Origin: Oasisia sp. SBJ-2009
Lineage: Eukaryota; Annelida; Polychaeta; Sabellida; Siboglinidae
Reading direction: 5' to 3'
Assembly (NCBI GenBank): GCA_964017155.1
Contig: OZ024857.1
Coordinates: 27,068,101-27,132,100 of the forward strand
Length of the DNA: 64,000 bases
A program made the translations under genes and the position numbers. The notes beneath the pieces were generated by a model. That model was not told the DNA's origin. It saw only the letters and a list, made by a program, of their open reading frames with translations, and did not search any database. Positions 53,125-62,884 of this stretch are shown here, piece by piece. Numbering within the stretch: position 1 is the first letter of the stretch; the number at the start of each line of letters is the position of its first letter.

Positions 53125-54286
53125 CAAGCATTTTTAATAGCAGAGACGAATATTTTTAACAAAGATGTACAAGTTATAAAATATACAATCTAACCTTCTT
53201 TTTCATTATATTGCTCTGGTGGACTTGTTACGTCGTGCTGGTGGGCTTGCTAACTGAATATGTTACTCACTGCCACATGTTGCTTTTATACTTTGACCAT
53301 AACACCCAGATATGTTCTCAATTACACTATAGAACATGGGACAGGAAGTCCACTTGATCTTAAATACGTTAAGAATATTTTGTTCTATCACCTAGTGGGT
53401 TTCCTGTCACTGGATTTATTTGGTGAACTCTGTGGTCATGCTTCTTTCTGTTAGTAATCGAGGTAATTTAACACTGCTTTTATCCTTCTTGTTGCTGTAT
53501 TTAACCATATAAATGTTCTAGTTATCTGCATGACCAATTTGTCATTAAGAATTTAGTAGCTGAGCCAGTTGATGTGGTCAGTGGGCGTAGTTTTGTTATT
53601 TGTATATACAAGATAAATGCTTTATACGGATGTTGCCATGTAACATTTGATCTATTTTTAGACATTTGTATATATGAATACAGTGTTATGTACAACATAT
53701 ACATAAATGTAAACTCTGTTTGTGTGTATATAACTGTAGTGTGTGGGATAAGTAGTCGCATTGATAGACGGGTGGATGGAAAGAAGTAACTGTTGTAACG
53801 GTCTACAGCGTGAAATGTAGAATGAAAGATTCAGTAGGTTGGCATTGTGTCACAGTAGATATAGCTGATAAATCTGCATTGTACGTGGGCCATATGGATA
53901 AAATACATTAGGTCAACCAGACACATTCAACATTGTACCACAATACCCGCGCGTTATACAGTTTCACCAGGAAATAGTTTACCATAGTTTTCTCTTGCTG
54001 AAGTGAAGAACTTACGCATTTATTATTGTTCCTACTTACTATCGCTCACCATTTTGTGTTTGCGTGAACTCATGCATCCGTTGTGAGTTTCTTGCTGGTC
54101 AAATGGGAGTTCAGATTGTTTATGCAGACAGTTTTTATCTCCGCTGACATTGTGGTAAGTTGCATCACGATTAGGAAATGTTGTTAGTTATTTGCCTCGA
54201 GATAACATACTGATATACACAGTAAATATCATATCATTTGTCAACTTACTGATGTGTTATTTGTGTTTTTTCATACTGAAATGATA
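53125..54286. other. Intergenic, nothing recognised
   Basis: AT-rich sequence between the 3' end of the PLEKHA-like gene and the MITE. No ORF with domain content, no RNA gene. Confidence 0.65.
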
Positions 54287-54288
54287 TA

Positions 54289-54446
54289 CAGTCATGTCTC
54301 ATGCAGTTATCGCCCCCAATGTTTTTGGTCGGATTAACGAAACGTGGAGATTAGCGATACACTTTATAATGCATGATATCAAGATGGTTCCCGTATAAAA
54401 CGTCCGGATTATAGAAAACCGGATAAGCGGGACATGAGTCATGACT
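54289..54446. mobile_element. Pogo/Tigger-like MITE (non-autonomous DNA transposon)
   Basis: About 157 bp with imperfect terminal inverted repeats: left end CAGTCATGTCTCATGCAG then TTATCGCC; the right end reverse-complemented reads AGTCATGACTCATGTCCCG then CTTATCCGG. A TA dinucleotide lies outside each end. CAGT... ends, TA target duplications and TTATC(C)GG near the tip are typical of pogo/Tigger elements. No transposase inside. Confidence 0.7.
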
Positions 54447-54914
54447 ACATGAAATATTCTCGAAATGCAATATATATTTCTGCAAATATTATTTACATGT
54501 ACATGAAGGCCTATTTGTCATTTCAAACACCCAAGTACAATTCGAAGTCAGCTACTGGAAACAATACTTTCTTCCAAGTACGAATATTATTAGAAACTAC
54601 AATATCATTAGCAAACAAATCTATGGATGATACGAATGCCATTGCCAAGTTAGTGAGCTCTACGTCACGTCACAGTTATTGCGGTCAACTCGGAAGTTCA
54701 GTATGACTCGGAGTTCGATTTGCCATTCAGACACAAGAAATGCACAATTAGCGTATTTACTCCACACAAATAATTGAAAGTGACTAATATAACAGATCGA
54801 ACTAAGGAACAAAAGCATGCACTCAAAAGGCATTGTGGCAAAGAAATATAGCGGTTAACGTACTATTTATTTATACTGTTGGCTGTCTGCTGTTAATGTT
54901 ACTTGTGGCTTGTC

Positions 54915-57340
54915 TTTGTGCATCATCACCATCATCATGCTGTCAGTCGCGAAGCGACAAAGACTGCTTCCATCACTTGACTGTTGCTCTCCATGTATCT
55001 CTCTGCTGTGAGAGTGATGTCCATGAGTCGATCTTTATGTCTCTCAGCTTCAGGTTTCTCTTGATGGTATCTTTGAACCGGAGACGAGGGCGCCCTCTCT
55101 TTCTGTGATCAGAAGATAGTTGGGAGTAGAGAACCTGCTTTGGTAGCCTGTCTGGTGACATCCTCATGAGGTGCCCAGTCCACCGGAGATTCTTTCTGAT
55201 CAGAAGATCTTCCATAGATGGCAGCCCTGTCCGTTCGAGTATTTCCTTGTTTATCACTTTGTCCATCCTGGTTATCCTCATGATCGAACGCAAATGTCGC
55301 ATCATGAAGACATGCAGCTTTTTCACCTGTCATATGTACACTGTCCAGGCCTCGGCTCCATATAGGAGGGTGGACAGCACAATTGCACGGTATATCTTGC
55401 CTTTAACCCGCATGGACACATGGTGGTTGTTCCAGAGTCTCCGGCGTAGTCGGCCGAAAGATGCACTAGCCTTGGCCATCCTGCTCTGTATTTCATCATC
55501 AATGCATCCGTCACTTGATATAGTGCTTCCGAGGTAGGTGAATTCCAGAACAGAGTTCAACCATCAACCATAATATCCTCCTCACGGGTTCTTGTAGAGT
55601 CGGGTTGGTACAGCACCTCGGTCTTTTTGATGTTAATCTTCAGGCCGAACTTCTTTGACGCATTGGAGAAAGCATCCATTATTTTCTGCATCTCTTCAGC
55701 AGAGTGTGCAACCAGTGCACTGTCATCTGCGAATAGCAACTCTCTCATCAGTATCCGAGGAGTCTTGGTCTTCGCTCTGAAGTGTGCGACGTTGAATAGG
55801 TCAGCGCTCTGTCTGGACTGTATGTAGACGCCATCCTCCATGTCTCGGAAAGCATCGTCGAGCATTGCTGATAGGAAGATGGAAAAGAGCGTGGGGGCCA
55901 GTACACAACCTTGCTTGACCCCATTTGTGACCCTGAACGATTCCGAGACTTCCCCTCCAACACTAACATTCGCCATCATTCCGGTATGTAGTGCCTCGAT
56001 CATTGTTGTGAACTTCTCTGGGCAGCCATACTTCCTCAGCAGCTGCCATAGTCCAGTCCTCCCAACTGTATCGAACGCCTTACTGAAGTCGACAAATACC
56101 ATGTACAGTGGTCGGTCCTGCTCAATGCACTTTTCTTGTAGTTGTCGGAGACAAAATATCATATCTATGGGGCTCCGGTTACCTCTGAAGCCACATTGTG
56201 TCTCTGGAACTACCTCTGGTGTTATGTGGGTAGAGAGTCTGTTGAGGAGGATCCTGGCGAAGATCTTGCCTGCTATGGAAAGAAGAGAGATTCCTCTATA
56301 GTTCCCACAGTCTGTTCGATCGCCTTTCTTGTAGATGGTTACAATGTGAGGAGCGGTGGTCGCGCGGTAGAGCGCCGGACTGTCAATCGAGGGGACGATG
56401 GTTCAATCCCACCTACCGCCGTTTCGAAACTTAGGCAATTTCGTTCACCTCACATTGCCTGTGTCTTTCGGAAGAGACACTAAAAGCCGGTGGTCCCTTC
56501 TATCTGGTGTCTATGCCAGGGGAAGTAAAAGATCCCACACAGGGGGTAAATGTGTAACCTGTAGTGGACTCAGTAATTCTAGAGAAGGACAACTCTGAAA
56601 ACCAAGCTCGACAATACTCTAGTCACAAATATGTGGCTAACATAGAGTGATGAGCTAACCATGAGAAGAAGAAGAAGAGGAATGCTGGCATCCTTCCATG
56701 CTTATGGTACAGAACCCACCTCCCAGGCATTGGTGATTAGTTGGTGCAGTCTGCTGAACAGATTTTCTCCTCCATGCTTCCATACTTCTGCAGGAATTCC
56801 ATCTCCTCCAGGTGCTTTGCCATCTTTCAGGCCGGCGATTGCTCTAGCCATCTCATCCATAGTTGGAATCTCATCGAGGCTTGTCTTGGTAATGCGCTGT
56901 GGGATGTTGTCCAGAGCTTCGTGATCTATGTCTCCATGGACGTTGAGTAGTTTCTGGAAGTGTTCACTCCATCTTGCTACAACTATCTTGCTGTCAGAGA
57001 AGGTCTCCATTCCATCTGTTGATTTCAGTTGAACAGGTCCCTTCTTCTTGGGTCCCCACACTTCCTTCAGTCCACTGTAGAAGCCCTTCATGTAGTTTCT
57101 GTCAGCAGCTCTCTGCAGCTCCACTGCCTTCCTTTCCCACCAGTCTGACTTCAGTGCACGGGTGTGTTTTTGTAGCAGTCTGCAGGCATCTTTGTATGCT
57201 GCAGTGGTGGATCTAGTGCTCCTGGCTTGCAACACGCTCTGGTGGGCTTGGTCTCTTCTGCTCATAAGAATCTGTAGCTCCTGGTCGTTGGGGTCGAACC
57301 AGTCCTGGTTTTTTCTGTCTGGCTTGCCAAGATATCAGTT
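54915..57340 (-). mobile_element. 5'-truncated, decayed RTE-like LINE
   Basis: Read on the - strand. From about 57335 the sequence encodes the pre-RT region (DWFDPNDQELQILMSRRDQA), a GLKDGKAPGGDGIPAEVWKHG block, then after the SINE interruption IVTIYKKGDRTDCGNYRG, FVDFSKAFDTVGR, NGVKQGCVLAPTLFSIF, and the catalytic LLFADDSALVAH (FADD at about 55722-55733). Beyond a one-base frameshift near 55560 come FTYLGSTISSDGCIDDEI and LLYGAEAW, a stop at 55335, then the C-terminal LRWTGHLMRM and KRGRPRLRFKD blocks, ending near 54973. A CATCATCACC-type (ATG)n tail follows near 54918. The endonuclease is missing. Stops at 55335 and 56708, a frameshift and the SINE make it inactive. Confidence 0.88.
56347..56680 (+). 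mobile_element. tRNA-derived SINE, family 2, inserted in the LINE
   Basis: tRNA-like head with A box TGGTCGCGCGGTAGAGCGCC, an anticodon-like loop CTGTCAA (GTC, Asp-like) and B box GGTTCAATCC. Body contains TTTCGGAAGAGACACTAAAA and GTAAAAGATCCCACACAGGG, common in marine invertebrate SINEs. Ends in a GAAGAAGAAGAAGAGG tail. AATG is present on both sides (56343-56346 and 56681-56684) and removing the insert restores the LINE reading KDASIVTIYKKGDR, apart from older mutations. Confidence 0.88.
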
Positions 57341-57484
57341 TGTCACTAACGGACTTCCATTGATTACTTCGTCTGAATCAAACGTAGAATACCATTTATT
57401 TTGCTCATTGCTAATGTTAGCATTCAGGTTGACTCTGGCGTTCGCGCTTAATTGTGCTTGCTTTTTATCTAAATTAGCATACAA

Positions 57485-59870
57485 ACACACTCGGCATTTG
57501 TGTTTCCTATTGGTCTCTATTAGCGTACGATCACACTCGGCATTTATGTTTTCTATTGGTTTCTATTAGCATACGATCACACTCGGCATTTATGTTTTCT
57601 ATTGGTCTCTATTAGCATACGATCACACTCGGCATTTATGTTTTCTATTGGTCTCTATTAGCATACGATCACACTCGGCATTTATGTTTTCTATTGGTCT
57701 CTATTGGCATACGATCACACTCGGCATTTATGTTTTCTATTGGTTTCTATTAGCGTATGATCACACTCGGCATTTATGTTTTCTATTGGTCTCTATTAGC
57801 TTACGATCACACTCGGCGTTTGTGTTTTCTGTTGATCTCTATTAGCGTATGATCACACTCGGCATATGTATTTTCTATTGATCTCTATTAGCGTATGATC
57901 ACACTCGGCATTTGCGTTTTCTATTGGTCTCTATTAGCGTACGATCACACTCTGCATTTGCATTTTCTATTGGTCTTTATTAGCATACGATCACACTCGG
58001 CGTTTGCGTTTTATATTGGTCTCTATTAGCGTACGATCACACTCGGCGTTTGCGCTTTCTATTGGTCTCTATTAGCATGCGATCACACTCGGCGTTTGCG
58101 CTTTCTATTGGTCTCTATTAGCATACGATCACACTCGGCGTTTGTGTTTTCTGTTGGTCTCTATTAGCGTATGATCACACTCGGCATTTGCATTTTCTAT
58201 TGGTCTCTATTAGCGTACGATCACACTCGGCATTTGCGTGTTCTATTGGTCTCTAATAACGAACGATCACACTCGGCATTTGCGTTTTCTATTGGTCTCT
58301 ATTAGCGTACGATCACACTCGGCATTTATGTTTTCTATTGGTCTCTATTAGCATACGATCACACTCGGCATTTATGTTTTCTATTGGTCTCTATTAGCGT
58401 ACGATCACACTCGGCGTTTGTGTTTTCTGTTGTTCTCTATTAGCGTATGATCACACTCGGCATATGTATTTTCTATTGATCTCTATTAGCGTACGATCAC
58501 ACTCGGCATATGTATTTTCTATTGATCTCTATTAGCGTATGATCACACTCGGCATTTGTGTTTTCTATTGGTTTCTATTAGCGTATGATCACACTCGGCA
58601 TTTGTGTTTTCTGTTGGTCTCTATTAGCGTATGATCACACTCGGCATTTGTGTTTTCTATTGTTCTCTATTAGCGTATGATCACACTCGGCATTTGTGTT
58701 TTCTATTGGTTTCTATTAGCGTATGATCACACTCGGCATTTGTGTTTTCTGTTGGTTTCTATTAGCGTATGATCACACTCGGCATTTGTGTTTTCTATTG
58801 TTCTCTATTAGCGTATGATCACACTCGGCATTTGTGTTTTCTATTGGTTTCTATTAGCGTATGATCACACTCGGCATTTGTGTTTTCTATTGGTTTCTAT
58901 TAGCGTATGATCACACTCGGCATTTGTGTTTTCTATTGTTCTCTATTAGCGTATGATCACACTCGGCATTTGTGTTTTCTATTGGTTTCTATTAGCGTAT
59001 GATCACACTCGGCATTTGTGTTTTCTGTTGGTTTCTATTAGCGTATGATCACACTCGGCATTTGTGTTTTCTATTGTTCTCTATTAGCGTATGATCACAC
59101 TCGGCATTTGTGTTTTCTGTTGGTTTCTATTAGCGTATGATCACACTCGGCATTTGTGTTTTCTATTGTTCTCTATTAGCGTATGATCACACTCGGCATT
59201 TGTGTTTTCTATTGGTTTCTATTAGCGTATGATCACACTCGGCATTTGTGTTTTCTATTGGTTTCTATTAGCGTATGATCACACTCGGCATTTGTGTTTT
59301 CTATTGTTCTCTATTAGCGTATGATCACACTCGGCATTTGTGTTTTCTATTGGTTTCTATTAGCGTATGATCACACTCGGCATTTGTGTTTTCTGTTGGT
59401 TTCTATTAGCGTATGATCACACTCGGCATTTGTGTTTTCTATTGTTCTCTATTAGCGTATGATCACACTCGGCATTTGTGTTTTCTATTGGTTTCTATTA
59501 GCGTATGATCACACTCGGCATTTGTGTTTTCTATTGGTTTCTATTAGCGTATGATCACACTCGGCATTTGTGTTTTCTGTTGGTCTCTATTAGCGTACGA
59601 TCACACTCGGCATTTGTGTTTTCTGTTGGTCTCTATTAGCGTATGATCACACTCGGCATTTGTGTTTTCTGTTGGTCTCTATTAGCGTATGATCACACTC
59701 GGCATTTGTGTTTTCTGTTGGTTTCTATTAGCGTACGATCACACTCGGCATTTGCGTTTTCTATTGGTCTCTATTAGCGTACGTACGATCACACTCGGCA
59801 TTTGCGTTTTCTATTGGTCTCTATTAGCGTATGATCACACTCGGCATTTGTGTTCGCTATTTCCATATTG
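57485..59870. repeat. 46-bp satellite-like array, about 51 copies
   Basis: Unit TCTATTAGCGTATGATCACA then CTCGGCATTTGTGTTTTCTA and TTGGTT. The left part is heterogeneous (GCATACG, CGTTTGCG variants); the region 58560-59580 is homogeneous and shows a three-unit higher-order pattern (see findings). It starts about 145 bp beyond the truncated 5' end of the LINE. One unit near 59780 has a duplicated CGTA. Confidence 0.96.
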
Positions 59871-59924
59871 GTCTCTGATAGCGCAAGTAGTGCATATGTA
59901 GTATGGTAATCCCTTTGTGCCGGA

Positions 59925-60140
59925 AAAAAATGGATTACCACACAACAGCAGACTAAAAGAATTACAGCTTCCTACCTTGAACTACACTAGACAGAGAACA
60001 TACATAATCCTGACTTTCAAAATTTTCGAAAGCATAGACTCGGTCAACCAGGACTGCACATGTTTACAGTGCCCAACAAAGCTGATGTTCAAAAAAGCCA
60101 GTGGTAGGCCTACCACAAGAGGGCACGGTGACCGGTCTTG
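59925..60140 (+). pseudogene. CR1/jockey-like LINE reverse transcriptase C-terminal fragment
   Basis: Reads SRLKELQLPTLNYTRQRTY, then IILTFKIFESIDSVNQD and finally TRGHGDRSW. The order RLK-L-LPTL-Y-R-R, K-(I)-x-x-x-(I/V)-D and TRGH is that of the extreme C-terminus of CR1/jockey-type reverse transcriptases. No RT core is found upstream, where the 46-bp array ends, so only a tail of about 70 codons remains. Confidence 0.65.
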
Positions 60141-60720
60141 GGTAAAATCTTGAGGTAAGGTAACGTTGCAGTTGTACGTTCATGTGTTGAGCGAGGGTTG
60201 TACTAACGACATGGCAGTGAGTTGTGCCGGGGGCGAGTGCACACACCGCCGGCGTATGACGCTCCCGACTCAACCTCATTACCTCACAGGATCCGTATTT
60301 ACTGGACTTGTGAAATAATAGCTGTAGTAATCGGTGCGTATACACTGACGACTCGATTTGTAATATTTCCCGAGATAGTTGTGTAACAGCAAACATAGAT
60401 AACTACTTAGCAATGCAATCAACGCCGGACATTACAAGGAGCAAAAACTTTATTTAAAACTGTTAACTGAACATATAATACCATATACAAAAACAATTTG
60501 GAAAACTATTGCTTTCCCACTGACTCATAAAAACAGACATTGGAGTTCTAGCAAGACAAATTTAAGTGCGGCTAAACAGTAATCGTTGCATTATTATGAC
60601 GATTCGGAGCTTTTATTCATGCAAAGTCACAAGTCAGCTATAATTAATTTCTAATGCTGCATCATAATGACTTTGCAAAATTTCTGCCACGTATTTCACC
60701 GGACGTCAAGTTAAACGAAT
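60140..60720. other. Intergenic, nothing recognised
   Basis: Mixed-composition sequence between two retroelement fragments. No repeat, ORF or RNA gene supported. Confidence 0.55.
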
Positions 60721-60724
60721 CAGC

Positions 60725-60990
60725 CATGTATAATACAGTGCCCAGAATGTGGCCAGCGCAATATTGGAGAAACAGCTTTTAACCACTTGAAACAAAATTC
60801 AAAGAACATAATTTATAGTTTGTCGGCTTTAAGTTAATATAAACTGAACATATGCCACCAATATTATACGGAATACGTCACAATTTTAGACCGCGAAAAG
60901 AACTGGACATAACTGAGAGGAGGAAGATAAATGAAGCGATTATCACACACAGTGGGAAGTATTCACTGAACATGAAGATGTCCATAAGTT
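60725..60990 (+). pseudogene. GIY-YIG nuclease remnant of a retroelement (Penelope-like or similar)
   Basis: 60725 onward reads CIIQCPECGQRNIGETAFNH, matching the C-x-x-C-x-x-x-Y-(I/V)-GET-x-x-x-x-x-x-x-x-H core of the GIY-YIG-type domain found at the ends of some retroelements, here with Asn for the Tyr. Further on ILDREKNW and, after a frame change, ITERRKINEAI then SLNM correspond to the usual ILDRE-x-x-W, (R/K)-(K/R)-x-KEAI and S-LNR segments. Broken by stops and a frameshift. Confidence 0.6.
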
Positions 60991-61334
60991 TACACGGTTC
61001 ATTGAACTCACACAACTACGGTTGTATGACACAATCGTAACGTCAGTCTGCCGAGAAGGCCGTGAGAGGCCGCTGAAGTATTCAGACCACAAAAACAAGA
61101 CTCTCTAGAGGTAAGTAGGTGTAACCTGGATCTTCTGTCCATTTAAGTGCTTTGTGCTCAACAAGAATCAATTCCATTGTTAATAAATACACAATTTGCA
61201 ATATGTAAACAATTAAATAAATCGGAATGAAACGTATTTGAAGCAATGAAATGTTATAAGCAGCAGTCAACTATATACAAAGTTTCATGCGTTCTCCTCT
61301 TGCCGACTTGGTCACAAATGGAATGGAAAGTTAT

Positions 61335-61765
61335 GTGATCATATGTCATCATGGCATATCCAAAGCAATGTCGCTGACCAGACCGGCGATCATCAAGTAG
61401 GACGACGTCATCAAGTGCGACGTTGTTGACGAGGCCACTGTACAACAAGTAAGATGACGTCACCAAGTGCGACGTTGCTGACGCGGCCAGTACATCCGTC
61501 AAAGGATGACGTCATCAAATGCGACGTTGTTGACGAGGCCTGTACACGACAACTAGGATGACGTCATTAAATGCGACGTTGCTAACGCGACCAGTACATC
61601 CCTCGTAGCATCAAGTGCGACGTTGTTTTAGCGGCCAGTACTCGACAAGTAGGATGACGTCATCCAGTGCGACGTTGTCTTTGCGGCCAATACTCGACAA
61701 GTAGGATGACGTCATCAAGTGCGACGTTGTCTTTGCGGCCAGTACACGACAAGTAGGACTATGGC
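61335..61765. repeat. About 50-bp array derived from the end of the CD225 exon, 7-8 copies, with CRE-like palindromes
   Basis: On the + strand units read GACAAGTAGGATGACGTCAT then CAAGTGCGACGTTGT and CTTTGCGGCCAGTAC. On the - strand this is the coding end of the neighbouring exon (ILLVVYWPQRQRRT-stop) plus about 20 bp of 3' flank. Five units contain the perfect octamer TGACGTCA (near 61453, 61506, 61557, 61653, 61705). Confidence 0.88.
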
Positions 61766-61872
61766 GACAGCGACGGTTGCGATGACGCCAGTAAGTGCAA
61801 ACCACAACGCCATCTTGGATTGTTTCTTGGCGCGCTGGTAGTCGCGGTCCTCGTACGACTTACTCGTGAATA
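61715..61872 (-). CDS. Last exon of a CD225/dispanin-family transmembrane protein
   Basis: On the - strand: acceptor GTACGGTCTGCTTGCAG, then two bases completing a codon, then FTSKSYEDRDYQRAKKQSKM, ALWFALTGVIATVAVAIVLL and VVYWPQRQRRT-stop. The V-x-(F/Y)-(A/T)-SK, Y-x-x-(G/R)-DY-x-x-A-x-x-x-SK-x-A-x-W order followed by a hydrophobic segment is the second half of the CD225 domain, shared by IFITM, PRRT and TMEM233/SynDIG-like proteins. The family consists of small two-segment membrane proteins, many acting in endosomal or synaptic membranes; function here is not predicted. The first half of the domain (usually with a Cys-Cys pair) should be in an upstream exon, probably beyond the window. Which family branch is unclear. 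Confidence 0.8.
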
Positions 61873-61989
61873 CTGCAAGCAGACCGTACAAGTAGGTTAC
61901 ACAACGGGTAGGTGATGGAAGTAGATTGTACAATGAATACATGTTGCAATAGATCGTAAAACTCATGCACATCGCACGTAGATCAAACA

Positions 61990-62640
61990 ATGAAGACACA
62001 CTGCGTAAATACCATACAACGAAGACACACTTCATAAATACCATACAACGAAGACACACTTCATAAATACCATACAACGAAGACACACTTCATAAATACC
62101 ATACAACGAAGATACACTGCATAAATACCATACAACGAAGACACAATTCATAAATACCATATAACGAAGACACACTGCATAAATACCACACAACGAAGAC
62201 ACACTGCATAAATACCATACAACGAAGACACACTGCATAAATACCATACAACGAAGACACACTTCATAAATACCATACAACGAAGACACACTTCATAAAT
62301 ACCATACAACGAAGACACACTGCGTAAATACCATACAACGAAGACACACTTCATAAATACCATACAACGAAGACACACTTCATAAATACCATACAACGAA
62401 GACACACTTCATAAATACCATACAACGAAGACACACTGCATAAATACCATACAACGAAGACACAATTCATAAATACCATATAACGAAGACACACTGCATA
62501 AATACCACACAACGAAGACACACTGCATAAATACCATACAACGAAGACACACTTCATAAATACCATACAACGAAGACACACTTCATAAATATCATACAAC
62601 GAAGACACACTTCATAAATACCATACAACGGAAGACACAC
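61990..62640. repeat. 29-bp minisatellite, about 22 copies
   Basis: Unit CATAAATACCATACAACGAA then GACACACTT. It lies in the intron upstream of the CD225 exon. A block of 11 units (319 bp) is duplicated within the array. The 29-bp period keeps several - frames open (CVFVVWYL-type peptides); not coding. Confidence 0.95.
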
Positions 62641-62884
62641 TGCAGACCGACCCATCATGGTCATATAGTGCAATTAGGATACATCATGAATGCGGAGGAA
62701 ATTGTGTTCAAGACAAGTTAAAAATATACAGAAAGACATAACGTAATATATTAGAATATATTACAATATCCGGGTACTTTTTTGCATACTTACTCATTCA
62801 GTGCACTTCATTTTGTTGTACATGCGATGAAAAGTATTGCAAACCAACAAACCAGAGCTACGGCAACGTCTATACATGAGCGTC
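62641..62884. other. Unique AT-rich sequence, nothing recognised
   Basis: Short stretch between the 29-bp array and the second LINE remnant, probably intron of the CD225 gene. Confidence 0.5.

Noticed and set aside
54833..57569. Many + strand ORFs over the LINE
   Set aside because: Shadows of the - strand reverse transcriptase frame, which carries all the conserved RT blocks.
61990..62640. Overlapping - strand ORFs with CVFVVWYL-type repeats
   Set aside because: Frame products of the 29-bp minisatellite. Only the 61715-61872 exon is supported as coding.
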